Source of the DNA: Shimazuella soli
GTDB taxonomy: Bacteria > Bacillota > Bacilli > Thermoactinomycetales > Thermoactinomycetaceae
Direction: 5' to 3'
DNA: 64,000 nt
Assembly: GCF_022511585.1 (NCBI RefSeq)
Contig: NZ_JAKWBN010000002.1
Span: 62,001 to 126,000 of the forward strand
Shown here: piece by piece, positions 34,896-44,085 of the stretch
Layout of the letters: every line of letters begins with the position of its first letter
How positions within the stretch are numbered: the stretch's first letter is position 1
Notes under the pieces: model-generated
The model's database searches: none
Told to the model about the DNA's origin: nothing
The model's input: only the letters and a program-made list of their open reading frames with translations
Translations under genes and position numbers: made by a program

Positions 34896-36434
34896 ATGCC
34901 AGAAGGTCAGAGCAGGCGCTTAGTTCTTGCAGTGTCCATTATTGCGGTATTTATGGCAATATTGGATACGAGTATCGTTAACGTTGCAATTCCTAAGATG
35001 ATGGCTGTATTTAGTGTAGATACGAAAGAGATTCAATGGGTTATTACTTCTTATACCCTCGTTGTAGGCACAATTATTCCCGTCACAGGATATGTAACAG
35101 AACGCTTTGGCTTTAAGAAAATTTTTATTTTCTCTCTTACTGTATTTACACTTGGGTCATTACTTTGCGGATTGGCATGGAGCAATGAGACGATGATCAT
35201 CTTCCGAATTGTTCAGGCTCTAGGTGGAGGAGCTCTTATGCCAGTATCCCAAGCAATGCTATTCCGCCTTTTCCCTCGCGAAAAAAGAGGACAGGTAATG
35301 GGACTGTTTGGAATTTCCATCATGTTTGCACCGGCAATCGGTCCTACATTAAGTGGATATATCATTGAATACCTGGATTGGCGCTTGATCTTTTTTATCA
35401 ATGTACCAATTGGGGTAGCAGTCACTTTAATTGCTATCATTAGTTTTAAAGAATTGGAACACCATACTCAGCAAAAGTTTGATGTAACTGGTTTTATCAC
35501 TTCTACCATCGGCTTTTCCACTCTGTTATATGGTATTGGTCTGGTTCCAGAAAAAGGTTGGTCCGATGATGAGGTGCTCTTCTTTGTAGGTATCGGAGTA
35601 GTTTCTTTACTTGTTTTTATCATAATCGAATGGATAAAGAAAGATCCGATGTTGAATTTACGACTGTTAAAAAGTCCTGTGTTTACCATTTCGCAGATCA
35701 TTACAAGTCTCACAAGTGTTATCGTGTTTGTACCTTTGTTTATATTCCCGATCTTTCTACAGAATATTGCTGGTTTAACAGCATTACAGACGGGACTTTT
35801 GCTTCTGCCTCAAGCACTAATTACAGGTTTGATGATGCCAGTTGCTGGTATGCTGTTTGATAAGATTGGAGCACGGTGGTTAGCCATAGTAGGAATGGGA
35901 ATTACTGCGTATGCCTTATATTTGACCACCCAATTGGATGCCAGTACATCCTTTTCCACGATTACCGTTTGGTTGATTTTACGTGGAATTGGTATTTCGT
36001 TGGTGATGATGCCTATTTCCACAGCTGGTATGAATGCAGTTCCTAATCATATGGTGGCTCAAGCTACTGCGCTCAGTAATGCAGTACGACAAATTGCCTC
36101 TTCATTTGGAATTGCATGGGCAACCTTGTTATTGTCTAATCAACAATTGTTTCATGCCGCAACCTATTCAGATCAATATAATGTTTTCTCCGGAATATCC
36201 CAAGGGATCGTTAGTCAGATTCAACATGTATATATGGGCTTAGGGCAGAGTATCTCACAAGCAAAGGCATCTGCACTTGTATATATATCTGGTCAAATCC
36301 AAGTCCATTCTATGGTTCAGGCGATGGATGATGTGTTTTATGTTTCGATGTGGCTAGCCTTATTCGCTCTCGTCATCTCTATCTTTATCGGGAAAAAAGA
36401 GGAAGTAAAAAAAGAAGGAACAGTAACGAAATAA
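34896..36434 (+). CDS. DHA2-family MFS drug efflux transporter (EmrB/QacA type)
   Basis: 512 residues with 14 predicted membrane segments. Motif D1 LDTSIVNVAIPKM, motif A GYVTERFGFKKIF and motif C GPTLSGYIIEYLDWRLIFFINVPIG are clear. It exports hydrophobic drugs or organic cations by proton antiport. ATG behind GGAAGGAGGAGGGGCG, a very strong ribosome site. Third gene of the marR operon, closed by a terminator (36437-36465). Substrate not predictable. Confidence 0.93.
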   Translation: MPEGQSRRLVLAVSIIAVFMAILDTSIVNVAIPKMMAVFSVDTKEIQWVITSYTLVVGTIIPVTGYVTERFGFKKIFIFSLTVFTLGSLLCGLAWSNETMIIFRIVQALGGGALMPVSQAMLFRLFPREKRGQVMGLFGISIMFAPAIGPTLSGYIIEYLDWRLIFFINVPIGVAVTLIAIISFKELEHHTQQKFDVTGFITSTIGFSTLLYGIGLVPEKGWSDDEVLFFVGIGVVSLLVFIIIEWIKKDPMLNLRLLKSPVFTISQIITSLTSVIVFVPLFIFPIFLQNIAGLTALQTGLLLLPQALITGLMMPVAGMLFDKIGARWLAIVGMGITAYALYLTTQLDASTSFSTITVWLILRGIGISLVMMPISTAGMNAVPNHMVAQATALSNAVRQIASSFGIAWATLLLSNQQLFHAATYSDQYNVFSGISQGIVSQIQHVYMGLGQSISQAKASALVYISGQIQVHSMVQAMDDVFYVSMWLALFALVISIFIGKKEEVKKEGTVTK

Positions 36435-36436
36435 AA

Positions 36437-36465
36437 GTGGTAGGGAATCGTCCCTATCACTTTTT
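36437..36465. terminator. Bidirectional terminator after emrB
   Basis: GTGGTAGGGA / TCCCTATCAC hairpin followed by TTTTT; also serves the convergent ABC gene. Confidence 0.8.
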
Positions 36466-37244
36466 CATATCTTTTCATATGGAATACAAGTTGGTAATCC
36501 AGTATGAGGTTCGATGATGATATTTGCTCTAACTTGGAAGACATCTTTTAGCATTTCGTGTGTAAGTACATCAGCAGGATTGCCTTCTGCGTATATTTTT
36601 CCTTTTTTTACAGCGACGATATGGTCGGCATAGCGTGCTGCATGATTGAGATCATGTACTACCATGATAATGGTTCGGTTTTCTTCTCTATTTAACTGCT
36701 GAATCAAGGAGAGTACTTCTAATTGGTGAGCGATATCCAGATAAGTGGTTGGTTCATCTAAAAGCAGATAAGGTGTTTCTTGGGTGATAGCCATCGCGAT
36801 CCAAGCGCGTTGTCTCTGACCTCCAGATAATTGGTGTATGGGTTTATCTTTAAAATCGATCAAATGTGTTTTGTGCAAGGTATCTTCTATTATTTGCTGA
36901 TCGTGTTTACTCAGATATCCAAATCCTTTACGATGTGGAAATCTGCCGAAAGAAACCAATTCTTTCACAGTAGTTCCTTCTGGAGCCTCTGGAAGCTGAG
37001 GAAGAATGGCTAATTGTTTGGCTATTTGTTTTGTAGGTTCTTTGTGAATTTGTTTTCCGTCTAGAAAAACTGCACCTGCAGTAGGTTCTAAAATACGAGC
37101 CAATGTTTTCAATATGGTAGATTTGCCGCATCCATTTGCTCCGACGATGGCAGTGATTTTTTCTATCGGTATGTGTAAATTTAATTGATCGACTACTAAA
37201 TTATTTTGGTATTGGACAGAGATGTTTTCGGTATAAAGCGGAAT
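36465..37244 (-). CDS. Iron-siderophore ABC transporter ATPase (FecE/YusV type), unusual ATT start
   Basis: About 259 residues: Walker A VGANGCGKST, Q-loop ILPQLPEAPEG, signature HQLSGGQRQRAW, Walker B YLLLDEPTTYLD, H-loop VVHDLNHAARY. The first usual start codon in frame is a TTG at 37112, but that drops Walker A. The frame continues upstream to ATT 37244, 8 nt behind GGGAGG, and gives the normal family length; I therefore call ATT. Orphan ATPases such as B. subtilis YusV serve several siderophore permeases; a Fur-like box upstream fits. Confidence 0.85.
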   Translation of the reverse strand: MPLYTENISVQYQNNLVVDQLNLHIPIEKITAIVGANGCGKSTILKTLARILEPTAGAVFLDGKQIHKEPTKQIAKQLAILPQLPEAPEGTTVKELVSFGRFPHRKGFGYLSKHDQQIIEDTLHKTHLIDFKDKPIHQLSGGQRQRAWIAMAITQETPYLLLDEPTTYLDIAHQLEVLSLIQQLNREENRTIIMVVHDLNHAARYADHIVAVKKGKIYAEGNPADVLTHEMLKDVFQVRANIIIEPHTGLPTCIPYEKI

Positions 37245-37290
37245 GGTGGTCGCCTCCCTACATGATGTTCCAATAAAAACCTATCAATAA

Positions 37291-37305
37291 TGAGAATCAT
37301 TGTCA
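37291..37305 (-). promoter_or_regulatory. Fur-like box upstream of the siderophore ATPase
   Basis: TGAGAAT-C-ATTGTCA matches the 7-1-7 Fur core TGATAAT-N-ATTATCA at 13 of 14 paired positions or so (two changed bases). It lies about 50 nt upstream of the ATPase start and may also touch the mqnC promoter. Confidence 0.75.
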
Positions 37306-37372
37306 ATTATTTTGTGGTTCCTTATGCTAAAATGAAAAGGAATCACTTACAAAGAAAGGCTTGGGAGTGTTT

Positions 37373-38485
37373 ATGTTGAGCATTGACGATATACTAAACC
37401 GTGTACGAAATGGCGAACGCCTCAGTCTAGAAGATGGAATTGCCTTATGGGAAAGTGATGAAGTAGAAAAAATAGGGGCGGCTGCGAATGAAGTAATGGA
37501 GAAGCTGCATCCCGAACCAATAACTACGTTTGTAGTGGGTAGAAATATAAACTATACCAATGTGTGCGACACGTACTGTCGTTTTTGTGCTTTTTATCGT
37601 TCTCCTGATTCGGATGAAGGTTATGTGCTTCCGGATGAGACAATATTACAAAAAATAAAAGAAACACAAGACGTTGGTGGGACGGAAATCTTAATGCAAG
37701 GTGGAACGAATCCAAATCTGCCTTTTTCCTACTATACGGATTTACTAAAGAAGATTAAAAAGAATTTTCCTAATATCACCATGCACTCTTTCTCACCTGC
37801 TGAGATCATGAAGATGCAAGAAGTATCTGGATTGCCATTAGAAGAAGTCATTCGTGAACTTCACGCCGCAGGACTTGATTCTTTGCCAGGCGGTGGAGCA
37901 GAAATATTGGATGACCGAACACGCCGCAAAATCAGCAGACTAAAAGGTTCATGGCGCGATTGGATGGATGTAATGCAAACCGCCCATCGAGTGGGAATGA
38001 AGACTACTGCAACGATGGTAATCGGTTTTGGAGAAAGTATCGAAGAGCGTGTGCTTCACCTCTTGCGCATTCGAGAAGCACAAGATGAAACCAAAGGATT
38101 TCTTGCGTTTATTGTCTGGACATTCCAGCCAGATAACACAAATATGAAGCGAGAAAAACTGTCGCCGAGAGAATACTTAAAAGCAGTCGCAATTGCGCGT
38201 TTGATGCTCGATAATGTACCTAATTTCCAATCTTCTTGGGTAACGATGGGTCCAGAGATTGGGAAACTTTCTTTGCAATATGGATGTAACGATTTTGGAA
38301 GTACAATGATGGAAGAAAATGTTGTGTCCGCTGCTGGCACTACCTATAAAGTAAATATTAACCTCTGTTTGAAACTAATTCGAGAAGCTGGAAAAATTCC
38401 AGCACAGCGCAATACACGCTATGAGACTTTGCATGTATTTGATGGTACAGAGCAAGTGGATAAAGATTTTGTTATGCAAAATTAA
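37373..38485 (+). CDS. mqnC: Cyclic dehypoxanthine futalosine synthase (radical SAM)
   Basis: 370 residues. Radical SAM cluster motif CDTYCRFC (CX3CX2C) at about 64-71, then GGTEILMQGGTNPNLPF and LDSLPGGGAEILDDRTR, typical of MqnC rather than CofH or MqnE. MqnC closes the spiro ring of dehypoxanthine futalosine in the futalosine route to menaquinone. ATG 37373 is preferred; a TTG 12 nt upstream is too near its ribosome site. The other mqn genes are not in this window. Confidence 0.92.
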   Translation: MLSIDDILNRVRNGERLSLEDGIALWESDEVEKIGAAANEVMEKLHPEPITTFVVGRNINYTNVCDTYCRFCAFYRSPDSDEGYVLPDETILQKIKETQDVGGTEILMQGGTNPNLPFSYYTDLLKKIKKNFPNITMHSFSPAEIMKMQEVSGLPLEEVIRELHAAGLDSLPGGGAEILDDRTRRKISRLKGSWRDWMDVMQTAHRVGMKTTATMVIGFGESIEERVLHLLRIREAQDETKGFLAFIVWTFQPDNTNMKREKLSPREYLKAVAIARLMLDNVPNFQSSWVTMGPEIGKLSLQYGCNDFGSTMMEENVVSAAGTTYKVNINLCLKLIREAGKIPAQRNTRYETLHVFDGTEQVDKDFVMQN

Positions 38486-38491
38486 ACTCGG

Positions 38492-38531
38492 AAACCTCTT
38501 GGAGCACTTATGCCTCAAGAGGTTTTGTTTT
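38492..38531 (+). terminator. Terminator of mqnC
   Basis: AAACCTCTTG / CAAGAGGTTT hairpin followed by a T-rich stretch. Confidence 0.75.
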
Positions 38532-38561
38532 TCGTGCCCTGAGGTTTGTATAATTGAAAAT

Positions 38562-38622
38562 ATAAACCAACCAGTTATGATTTGAACCTAAAAAATGTTC
38601 AAGGCATAGACGGTTGGTTTTA
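38562..38622. repeat. Two-tier inverted repeat
   Basis: ATAAACCAACC / GGTTGGTTT outer arms and TTGAAC / GTTCAA inner arms, separated by symmetric bulges. Not linked to a gene stop; possibly a small mobile repeat or RNA element. Confidence 0.45.
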
Positions 38623-38715
38623 TATGTCATATGTTTAGTATTCTACTATACTATTATTTTTCTAAAGCGCAGGCCGTTATTTTATAGTAAGAAATCGAAG
38701 GATTCGCCCTAATCT

Positions 38716-39141
38716 TTAAAGGGACTCAATATCAATTTCCCGTACTCTTTTTCGTTCCCGGCAGAGTTCCACCTGTTCGCGTACAACGTCCATAATTATG
38801 TCAGCATTGGAAATAGCCTCTAACTTAAAGTTTGGAAGAGTGTGATCCGATGTGAAGAAGACAATGTTTCCTTTGGAAAAAATCCGATAGATAAACGGAT
38901 ATTCTAAGGTTAGATCTTTCACTCTATAAAGTTCCACTTGATCTGTCCGTTTGGAAAAAATTCCTTCTGTAATTTGGAGTCGTTCAGTTGTTAACTGATA
39001 ACGAATGGATTTCAGTTTTAACGCTGTCCAAATACCAATAAAGATCGGCACAATTAACCAACAAAATAACAAACACAACAAATATGTTCCTAGCTTAGAT
39101 ACATGAGAACTGGTTCCTACCCACAGCGTTTCTTCTTGCAT
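38716..39141 (-). CDS. Bacterial PH-domain (DUF304/YdbS-like) membrane protein
   Basis: 141 residues. Two close membrane segments (about 17-40) are followed by a bPH2 domain: IRYQLTTERLQITEGIFSKRTDQVELYRVKDL is the family core. Function of the family is poorly known, membrane-associated. ATG at 39141 follows GAGAGGAGAC. The gene stands alone. Confidence 0.85.
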   Translation of the reverse strand: MQEETLWVGTSSHVSKLGTYLLCLLFCWLIVPIFIGIWTALKLKSIRYQLTTERLQITEGIFSKRTDQVELYRVKDLTLEYPFIYRIFSKGNIVFFTSDHTLPNFKLEAISNADIIMDVVREQVELCRERKRVREIDIESL

Positions 39142-39309
39142 AAAACCAAGTCTCCTCTCTAAGTTTTTACTTAATTAATTAAATATATCATTTGGTAGAA
39201 AAAGGTCAAGGGAAGATTTGAAATGTTTGTTAAATAATATTGGGAGAGGAAAACGGTTCTCAAGCAGTGGATGATGGCTTAAGGTTCCAGATTTCTACTT
39301 TACTGGTTA

Positions 39310-40206
39310 CTATAACTTGCCAGTGTCAAATGGATAATTGCGAAGTGTTTCCATAAATGTTTTCAATGCCATGGTTTGATAAGTATTATTTGTAACGATA
39401 GAAAAATAGCGTTTAAAAGGCAATCCTTTGATTTTTACTATTTTCATATAGTTATGGCGTAAATCTTTTTTTATTGCCCATTGGGATAAAAGAGAGATAC
39501 CGATTCCAGCTTGAACGGATTCTTTGATGACTTGAGTGCTGCCAAATTCCATACATTTTTTTGGTTCGATTAGGTGTTTACGGAAAAATTCGTCTGTAGC
39601 AGTTCTTGTACCTGATCCCTCTTCTCTTATAATCCACGTTTCTTTCTCTAGATCCGATATGGTTACTACTTTTTTCTTTTTGATTAGGTGATGGTCAGGG
39701 GAAGCGGTTACAACCATATTGTCTTCTGCTATGATTTCAGTAGCTAATTTTTTTCCTTTAAATGGACCTTCGATAATTCCAATATCCAATTGATGACTTA
39801 GAAGAAGATCTATGATTTCTTTTGTATTGTTAATGGTTATGGATGGACTAATGGCTGGATATGCTTTTTGTAAATTTGCAATAACATAAGGCAAAATGTA
39901 TTCACCAAAAGTATAACTTGCCCCGATAGCAATAGGTCCACTTGCTTTCTTGTTTCGTTCGTCAACCAAATACTGCATTTTTGTATAGAGCCCCAATATT
40001 TCTTTTGCATAATGAAAGACTATTTCACCGATTTGGTTTAAACGTACATATTTATTTGTTCGATCTAATAATTTTGCTCCGATAGAATGCTCCAATGCAC
40101 GTATATATTGACTCACTGCTGGCTGTGTTAAGTTTAACTCCTCAGCAGCTCTTGAAAAACTTTTCTTTTCTGCCACTGTGACAAATACTTTTAAATGGTA
40201 ATCCAT
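39310..40206 (-). CDS. LysR-family regulator (CysL/YeiE type)
   Basis: 298 residues. N-terminal HTH FSRAAEELNLTQPAVSQYIRALE, then a LysR effector domain. ATG 40206 lies behind AGAGGAGT. It is divergent from a YeiH-type exporter with 120 nt between the starts. YeiE/CysL-like regulators paired with yeiH-like genes are common and are tied to sulfite/sulfur metabolism; the effector here is inferred. Confidence 0.9.
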   Translation of the reverse strand: MDYHLKVFVTVAEKKSFSRAAEELNLTQPAVSQYIRALEHSIGAKLLDRTNKYVRLNQIGEIVFHYAKEILGLYTKMQYLVDERNKKASGPIAIGASYTFGEYILPYVIANLQKAYPAISPSITINNTKEIIDLLLSHQLDIGIIEGPFKGKKLATEIIAEDNMVVTASPDHHLIKKKKVVTISDLEKETWIIREEGSGTRTATDEFFRKHLIEPKKCMEFGSTQVIKESVQAGIGISLLSQWAIKKDLRHNYMKIVKIKGLPFKRYFSIVTNNTYQTMALKTFMETLRNYPFDTGKL

Positions 40207-40326
40207 GTGACTCCTCTTTTTCTGTTTCATGTATTCGAATTTACTTATTATCATCATTACTAGTTATTATTTTTCTTATGCATAGAACAGGAGTAATCTG
40301 GTTGTAAAAAGAATAGAGGAAAATTC

Positions 40327-41370
40327 ATGGAAAATCAAAGTCTAACACGGGAAATCGATTCATCAAGAAAAAAGCCGTTTTTGAAATCTATCATGTTGTG
40401 GTTAGGTGGTATAGCTTTTACCTGTTTAATAGCTGGATTTGGTTCTTCATTGTCGTTGATTCCAGGATTAAATCGTTTGGGTCCTTTAGCTTGTGCAATT
40501 ATCATTGCAGCTGTTTATCGTCAATTTTTTGGTTATCCAGAAGTGATTCGTAGTGGAATTCAATTTTCAGCTCACCATTTTTTGCGGTTTGCTATTGTGT
40601 TATATGGATTAAAGTTAAATATAACAGTCATTTTAAATCAAGGATTGGTTCTCCTTGTGAAAGATATAGTTGTAATTACTATCGCGATTCTAGTGATGGT
40701 ATGGATCGGAAAACTACTGAAGGCTGACCCCATGATATCACTGCTTCTCGGTGTCGGTACTGGAGTATGTGGTGCAGCTGCAATCGCAGCAATGTCTCCT
40801 ATCATGAAAGCAAGACAAGAAGACACTGCCATTAGTGTTGGGATGATAGCCCTTGTTGGAACCCTGTTTTCTATCATTTATACGATTTTATTTCCTTTTC
40901 TGCCTATATCATCACTCCAATTTGGAGAATGGAGCGGGATCAGCCTTCATGAAATAGCTCAAGTCGCATTGGCAGGAGCTTCAGCAGGTTCCGATGCTTT
41001 GGCGATTGCGTTGTTAGCCAAATTAGGCCGAGTTCTTTTGCTCGTTCCATTGAGTTTTCTTTTCTTGTATGTATGGAATAAAAAGAATACAGACGATGCT
41101 AATCAGACGAAAATATCATTTCCATGGTTCTTAATCGGTTTTATCATCATGAGCTTGTTTGGAAGTTTTGTTCTTGGAAAATCCATTCCGATTTCACCTA
41201 ATATGGTAAGCCATATTTCAATTTTTACTTCATTTATCTTAACGGCTGCAATGGTTGGTCTTGGTTTGAATATTAGTTTTTATGATATTAGAACCAAAGC
41301 GTTGCGTCCTTTTATTGCATTGCTTATTACTTCGGTAATTCTTTCCTTTTTGGCGTTTTGGCTTGTTTAA
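40327..41370 (+). CDS. YeiH-family putative sulfate/sulfite exporter
   Basis: 347 residues with about ten membrane segments; family motifs RFAIVLYGLKLNI, GVGTGVCGAAAIAAMSP and ALAGASAGSDALAIAL. Related proteins are annotated YeiH or UPF0324 and some export sulfonate or sulfite; physiological substrate not established. ATG behind AGAGGAAAATTC. Divergent from a LysR gene that probably controls it. No clear T-rich terminator seen. Confidence 0.88.
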   Translation: MENQSLTREIDSSRKKPFLKSIMLWLGGIAFTCLIAGFGSSLSLIPGLNRLGPLACAIIIAAVYRQFFGYPEVIRSGIQFSAHHFLRFAIVLYGLKLNITVILNQGLVLLVKDIVVITIAILVMVWIGKLLKADPMISLLLGVGTGVCGAAAIAAMSPIMKARQEDTAISVGMIALVGTLFSIIYTILFPFLPISSLQFGEWSGISLHEIAQVALAGASAGSDALAIALLAKLGRVLLLVPLSFLFLYVWNKKNTDDANQTKISFPWFLIGFIIMSLFGSFVLGKSIPISPNMVSHISIFTSFILTAAMVGLGLNISFYDIRTKALRPFIALLITSVILSFLAFWLV

Positions 41371-41525
41371 AAAAGGATGGAATTATGTTGGAAACAACAC
41401 ATCTACATAGGATTTGGCAACTAGTAGCAATTTAATTTTTTTTTCCTAATTAAAAAATAGGAAAATCTCGTATTCAAATATTCAATTTGCTACAATATTA
41501 CTAAGCTCCATGAATGTGAGGTATG

Positions 41526-41903
41526 ATGTCGATTTCCAAGCTTAGGCCTTCTACTATCGGTTCGATTACGGTAGTGAACCACTTCTTGTACGATCTGGAT
41601 AGTGGCTTGTTCAAGGGTGGATTCATTGTTCCGTCCCGTGGGGCAGGTTCTACTGCTTACACGGTCCGATTGTCCAACTGGTATCGCATCGAACTGAAAG
41701 AGGGTTACATCGAGCCTTTGGATGGCTGCAAGTTGACGGTGGACACCCCCAGAAGGAGGGTCGATTACGACCCGGCAGGCTGTGTGAAGGTTTCCGCCAA
41801 GGATGGTGAAATCCTGAGGGTAATGGGGAAGTCAGCTCAAATGTGCTTTGATTTCTCGTTGCTTCGCCATCCGAGAACACTTGCCCACTACCTCATGTAC
41901 TAA
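41526..41903 (+). CDS. GC-rich orphan module F: basic beta-rich hypothetical protein
   Basis: 125 residues (ATG pair at 41523/41526; the second gives 4 nt from GTGAGG). Strand-rich pattern with GGFIVPSRGAGSTAYTVRL and RRVDYDPAGCVKVSAKDGE; no family recognised. GC-rich codon use against AT-rich flanks. An extended -10, TGCTACAAT, lies at 41488-41496, about 27 nt upstream. Two tandem hairpins follow the stop (CTCTATCT / AGATAGAG and GCGACGGC / GCCGTCGT), neither with a T-run. Confidence 0.55.
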   Translation: MSISKLRPSTIGSITVVNHFLYDLDSGLFKGGFIVPSRGAGSTAYTVRLSNWYRIELKEGYIEPLDGCKLTVDTPRRRVDYDPAGCVKVSAKDGEILRVMGKSAQMCFDFSLLRHPRTLAHYLMY

Positions 41904-41907
41904 CTCT

Positions 41908-41966
41908 CTATCTAAGCGTTTGGCCAAGATAGAGCAGGCGACGGCCGCCAGCCGTCGTCTCCCGTA
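41908..41966 (+). repeat. Tandem GC-rich hairpins of module F
   Basis: Two adjacent 8-bp stems, CTCTATCT / AGATAGAG (large loop) and GCGACGGC / GCCGTCGT (5-nt loop), start 5 nt past the stop codon. Confidence 0.55.
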
Positions 41967-41991
41967 TAAACTTCACAGATGTGGATGGTAT

Positions 41992-42030
41992 AAAAAAGAG
42001 GTGATGGGAAAACCATCACCTCTTTTTTAT
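41992..42030. terminator. Bidirectional terminator
   Basis: AAAAGAGGTGATGG / CCATCACCTCTTTT, 14-bp arms, with T-run; end of the TetR gene on the minus strand. Confidence 0.85.
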
Positions 42031-42680
42031 ATTTCCAGTAAAGCGGAAAATCCAATCATCCATGCATCTAATGCCAAATCAAATCTTTGTTGATGGTCTA
42101 GGGGACTGCCTAATCCATTTTCGATTGCGGAGTGAAAATAAGGATAGGCAGCGGAATCTATTTTCTGGATGAGATTTTCTGTATCTGCTGGTGTATCTTC
42201 ATGTCCTTCTGTATCTCCAGCTTCAGCAAGCGTATGGCCGATGACAAACGTAGTGATGGAGTTGAGCAATTGAAATGCTTGTATGGGACTAATACCAGAT
42301 GAGCAGATGCCAGCTATTACTTTTTCTACTATTTCGATGGATTGGTTCGTCATCACAGGTCTGGTTGCAATCAGTGGAATGAGTTTTCTATGATCGAGCA
42401 ATTCTTGACGAAAAATAGTGGCACAGGAACGAAGCAAGGTGTCCCATTTCGATGATAGAGGGTGTTTTGCGATCAATTTATTAAGCGTGTTGACTACTAT
42501 TTGTTCGACAAGCCCATCAAAAATCGTCTCTTTGTTGGGAATGTAATAATAAAGAGTCATGGCTTCTACTTGGAGATGAGCGCCTAGTTTTCGCATAGAA
42601 AACTTAGCAATCCCAATTTCATCAATCAATTCCACTGCGGCTTGTAAAATTCGTTCACGAGATAACTTGTCACGAGCCAT
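42027..42680 (-). CDS. TetR-family regulator (TetR_C-type C-terminal domain)
   Basis: 217 residues. N-terminal HTH (RILQAAVELIDEIGIAKFSMRKLGAHLQVEAMTLYYYIPNKETI) and a C-terminal ligand domain resembling the tetracycline-repressor class. It is the second gene of a two-gene operon behind a SnoaL-like protein (21 nt gap); a large inverted repeat in front of the first gene is the likely shared operator. Ligand unknown. Confidence 0.9.
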   Translation of the reverse strand: MARDKLSRERILQAAVELIDEIGIAKFSMRKLGAHLQVEAMTLYYYIPNKETIFDGLVEQIVVNTLNKLIAKHPLSSKWDTLLRSCATIFRQELLDHRKLIPLIATRPVMTNQSIEIVEKVIAGICSSGISPIQAFQLLNSITTFVIGHTLAEAGDTEGHEDTPADTENLIQKIDSAAYPYFHSAIENGLGSPLDHQQRFDLALDAWMIGFSALLEI

Positions 42681-42701
42681 GTTTTCGACCTCACTTTCTA
42701 A

Positions 42702-43130
42702 TTAATTTTCTTTTGGCCAATCCCAACCTAATTGAAAGAAAAGCCCCAAACGATCACTGACTGCTCTAATTTCTGTAATTTTTCCTTTTTGAATTGTAAA
42801 GATAAATATAATTTCAACTTCGAAATTTCGATGAGTAGGATCTGGCATTCTTGCATGTGTTCCACTATGAGTTCCGCTTTGCGTAATTCTGGCTACGACA
42901 CGATTTCCTTCTTCGATTAATTCTTCTACTTTAATGTGATAAGGATGAAAAGCTGCTAATTGTTGACGGATGCCATCAAAAGCTGCACCAGGTTTTTCTT
43001 CTTCTCCAAAGATCATTTTGTTATGGTCGATTACCTCTGTCGACATGTAATCTGTCAATTTGTCGAGCTCACGATTTTGTACGGTACGAAAGAAACCTTC
43101 TACTATTTTTTTGTTTTCGGTAGTCATCAT
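42702..43130 (-). CDS. SnoaL-like polyketide-cyclase-fold protein
   Basis: 142 residues with the ester-cyclase/SnoaL pattern IVEGFFRTVQNRELDKL, VIDHNK, FDGIRQQLAAFHPYHIKVEELIEEGNRVVARI and the closing FQLGWDW. Members bind small hydrophobic molecules; catalysis not predictable. ATG behind AAGGAGAACAAG. First gene of an operon with TetR. Confidence 0.8.
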   Translation of the reverse strand: MMTTENKKIVEGFFRTVQNRELDKLTDYMSTEVIDHNKMIFGEEEKPGAAFDGIRQQLAAFHPYHIKVEELIEEGNRVVARITQSGTHSGTHARMPDPTHRNFEVEIIFIFTIQKGKITEIRAVSDRLGLFFQLGWDWPKEN

Positions 43131-43145
43131 CTTGTTCTCCTTTTT

Positions 43146-43186
43146 TATAGTGTAAGATTATGATTTGATTATATTCTTACACTGTA
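43146..43186. promoter_or_regulatory. Operator of the SnoaL-TetR operon
   Basis: TA(T)AGTGTAAGA and TTCTTACACTGTA are inverted copies separated by about 15 nt; the near arm ends about 16 nt upstream of the first ATG. A TetR site by position. Confidence 0.7.
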
Positions 43187-43317
43187 AAAAAATCAACAAA
43201 CAAATAAAATATTTTTTTGTGCCGATGGTTTATTTGCAATGCTTGAGCTTTTATCTTTAAGAAAAGTGTACTATCATATGAATAGTTCATAAATTATACA
43301 TAAAAAGGAATGGCATC

Positions 43318-43923
43318 ATGCAGGGGAAAACACATCTTAGAGTTGGTCTAGCAACTGGAGTAGCAGTTGGTTTTGTCACCAGTGATAACTTTTTAAATTT
43401 AACCGCAACTGTAGCAATCGCTACACTGGCGGCAATGTTACCGGATATCGATGAAGATGGAAGTAAGATCAACAAATGGTTATTTTCTTCGCTTAATCGC
43501 AAGTGGAGGTCACTAGCACTAGCGAGTGTGGGTGTGTTGATCTGTATATTTTGGTATTTTGCTCACTTGCCTTTGTGGGTATTATTGTCTGGAATTTATT
43601 GTGCGGGGGTTGCATATGTTCCACATCGAAGTGTAACGCACTCTTTTATTGGGATGGCATATGTCTTATGGGTTATTTATCTAGCGTTGCCGGATTATCT
43701 TTATGCTGTAGCCGCTGGATACTTTTCACATCTGCTAGCAGATGCTTTTACAGTAGCAGGAGTCCCGTTTTTATGGCCGTATTCGAAAAAAATTGGCATG
43801 AAACAGATTGGATTAAAAGTACGTACTGGAAGGGAAACCGATAAAGTATTAGGTCGTGCCACCTTGGTTATTGCATGTGTTGGGTATGTTTATTTACTGG
43901 GTAAAATGTATCTTATTGGCTGA
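43318..43923 (+). CDS. YdjM-type membrane-bound metal-dependent hydrolase
   Basis: 201 residues of the DUF457/YdjM family: N-terminal HLRVGLATG, DIDEDGSKI, the metal-binding HRSVTHS, and HLLADAFTVAGVPFLWP. Four to five membrane segments. Enzymatic role not defined. Single gene; ATG follows AAAAGGAATGGC. Confidence 0.88.
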   Translation: MQGKTHLRVGLATGVAVGFVTSDNFLNLTATVAIATLAAMLPDIDEDGSKINKWLFSSLNRKWRSLALASVGVLICIFWYFAHLPLWVLLSGIYCAGVAYVPHRSVTHSFIGMAYVLWVIYLALPDYLYAVAAGYFSHLLADAFTVAGVPFLWPYSKKIGMKQIGLKVRTGRETDKVLGRATLVIACVGYVYLLGKMYLIG

Positions 43924-44085
43924 TCTTTTGTCTTTGAACCATCCCTAACCTAATCACGTTGAAACTTTGCAATTTTAATTCCTTGGAAAGCAAGACACAT
44001 CGGCAAGTTTTCTTTACTGATGTATACCTGCTAAATGTTTCCCATATACTAAAGCAGGATACACCAGACAGAAAGGGGTGCAAAG

